Source of the DNA: Dendrophyllia cribrosa
Taxonomy: Eukaryota; Cnidaria; Anthozoa; Scleractinia; Dendrophylliidae
NCBI GenBank assembly: GCA_024195265.1
Contig: JAJLRJ010000008.1
Location: forward strand, 7,778,988-7,842,987
Length of the DNA stretch: 64,000 nucleotides
Reading direction: 5' to 3'
The position numbers were made by a program, and so were the translations under genes. Positions 62,840 to 64,000 of the stretch are shown piece by piece (within the stretch, counting starts at the first letter, position 1; the number at the start of each line of letters is the position of its first letter). Under the pieces are notes generated by a model. The model was not told the origin of the DNA. It saw only the letters and a program-made list of their open reading frames with translations, and did not search any database.

Positions 62840-64000
62840 GGGGCGACAAAATTATTCGAATCTAGACTAATCTTAAAGTTATTGGGAGGCAAACTGAGGC
62901 AAACTTAGTCAACAGAGAGTGTTTTCACTTAGTTTTCCTCCAGTAAACGATTACAGCAAGTTTGCACAACAAATTTCTCGTCAGAAATGGAGACAGGATT
63001 CTTTGAGGTCGAAAACACAAGGATGTCAAATGCCCCGGAGTACACTAAAGGTAAGCTTATGCCCACCCCACCCCGGATTTGTAAATGTCCTACTAATGTC
63101 CAGGGGTGACAAGCACTGCTGGAATTGACTGATGCATAACCCCGCCGACATTAAAAATTTCAGAAATTTATGAGTCACACCTGCTGTAGAAATACCACTC
63201 CGCAACCAATAAACATTCTACTTCTCATGTTATCCATACGGCTTATGAGGTCAGTGAACTTGTAACGCTGCATGTGAACAAAGTAAACATTATCACCCAA
63301 TGTATGCATTTGAAGGGATAGTTTCACTGTTCAGCGCATGTGCACAGATTAAAATGCTTTATTCGCTTTCATACCAATTTTATCGGTTAAAAACCCACTC
63401 ACATTTACTATAATTAGTCCAAACAAAGCGAAGGATGACCAAAATTCACAGAAAATTTCAACGGATTACACTTACAAAGTCAACACTGAAAAAACTTTTG
63501 AGAGAGGATTTATTCTACGCTCTGGTGGCTTTCATGGCGCACATGGGTATGTATCAACTGACTGACCGCGACATTTTCACAGGCAAATTGCCCACCAGAG
63601 TTATCCACTTGCTTCCGATTGGTCTAAACAATGAAATTAAATGGGTTATGTCATAGCTTGCATATGTGCCGAACCGTGAGACCGTCCCTTACTCTCTCTA
63701 AGTAGGTGAATGTCATGACTATGTTACTCTCTTTGGTCAAAACTGCAGTACTTAATATCTGAATGAAAATACACAAAATGTTCTTAGAGCACCAAGATGA
63801 AAATATCAAGTGATTCCTCAAAGAAAAAACAAACCAAAAGTGATTTTTCCGAAGCATAAGGGAAGAACTTAAAAAAATTGGCCAACTTATTCCAGTTGTA
63901 ATACATTTCCACATGGGCCATAACACGTATGGTAATTATTATTCATTGTTAATAAAATTTAATCTTGAGTATTATCATTCGATGCATTAATTTTTTTCTT
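62840..64000. other. Presumed transporter intron, nothing recognised
   Basis: No exon with good splice sites or transporter motifs was found on the minus strand here. Confidence 0.5.

Noticed and set aside
63435..63926. Upstream transporter exon on either strand
   Set aside because: Frames show no MFS motif and no paired splice sites.

Overview
The window reads as animal nuclear DNA, most likely from an anthozoan cnidarian such as a stony coral. The evidence is a set of AT-rich intergenic stretches, spliced genes with GT-AG introns, small intronless rhodopsin-like receptors, a beta-helix/multi-TM receptor of a type I associate with cnidarian gene expansions, and very dense transposon debris (Polinton, Penelope-like, LINE, DIRS-type, piggyBac/Sola3-like TTAA elements, Harbinger-like and Mutator-like MITEs, many foldback hairpins). 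The species assignment is inference.

Region 1 (1-8,989) is the right part of a Polinton/adintovirus-like element. The plus strand carries a capsid gene (open at the window edge, frame broken), a packaging ATPase, six small genes and a DDE integrase. Protein-primed family B DNA polymerase lies on the minus strand and converges on the integrase. Each gene whose start is inside the window begins a few bases after a CATATATATACC-like motif. The polymerase has one in-frame stop and two frame changes, so the copy is a relic. It ends at a 166-bp palindrome, after which host-like DNA starts.

Region 2 (about 11.1-31.4 kb) holds a four-exon plus-strand gene for a small secreted protein. Its exons encode a signal peptide, a Gla-like segment, an aromatic-stack-like segment and a short tail, with compatible intron phases and a polyA signal. 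Its 17-kb second intron contains a Penelope/LINE composite with a hammerhead-ribozyme-like motif, many MITEs, and an entire two-exon gene on the opposite strand (20.05-27.04 kb) for a pectin-lyase-like beta-helix receptor with a multi-TM C-terminus. Its third intron is filled by a 28-bp minisatellite.

Region 3 (31.4-37.6 kb) is transposon on transposon: Mutator-like MITEs carrying tRNA-like A and B boxes, and a Penelope-like GIY-YIG fragment split from its 3' hammerhead by a 2.56-kb TTAA-target element.

Region 4 (37.8-48.3 kb) is a decayed tyrosine-recombinase (DIRS/Ngaro-type) retrotransposon with gag, zinc knuckle, RT-RNase H and recombinase, and split direct repeats. A 2.8-kb foldback element with about 0.93-kb inverted arms, itself holding further MITEs, sits inside the inferred gag intron.

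Region 5 (48.5-57.3 kb) is a tandem duplication of a class A GPCR gene. The first copy is a frameshifted pseudogene, the second is intact, and a third partial repeat of the flank has no receptor.

Region 6 (59.1-62.8 kb) holds the last five visible exons of a minus-strand SLC2A (GLUT12/10-like) sugar transporter, with a 350-bp purine microsatellite in one intron. Its 5' exons lie beyond the right edge.

Across regions 2, 3 and 6, at least four separate tandem arrays have grown from different internal segments of one MITE family.
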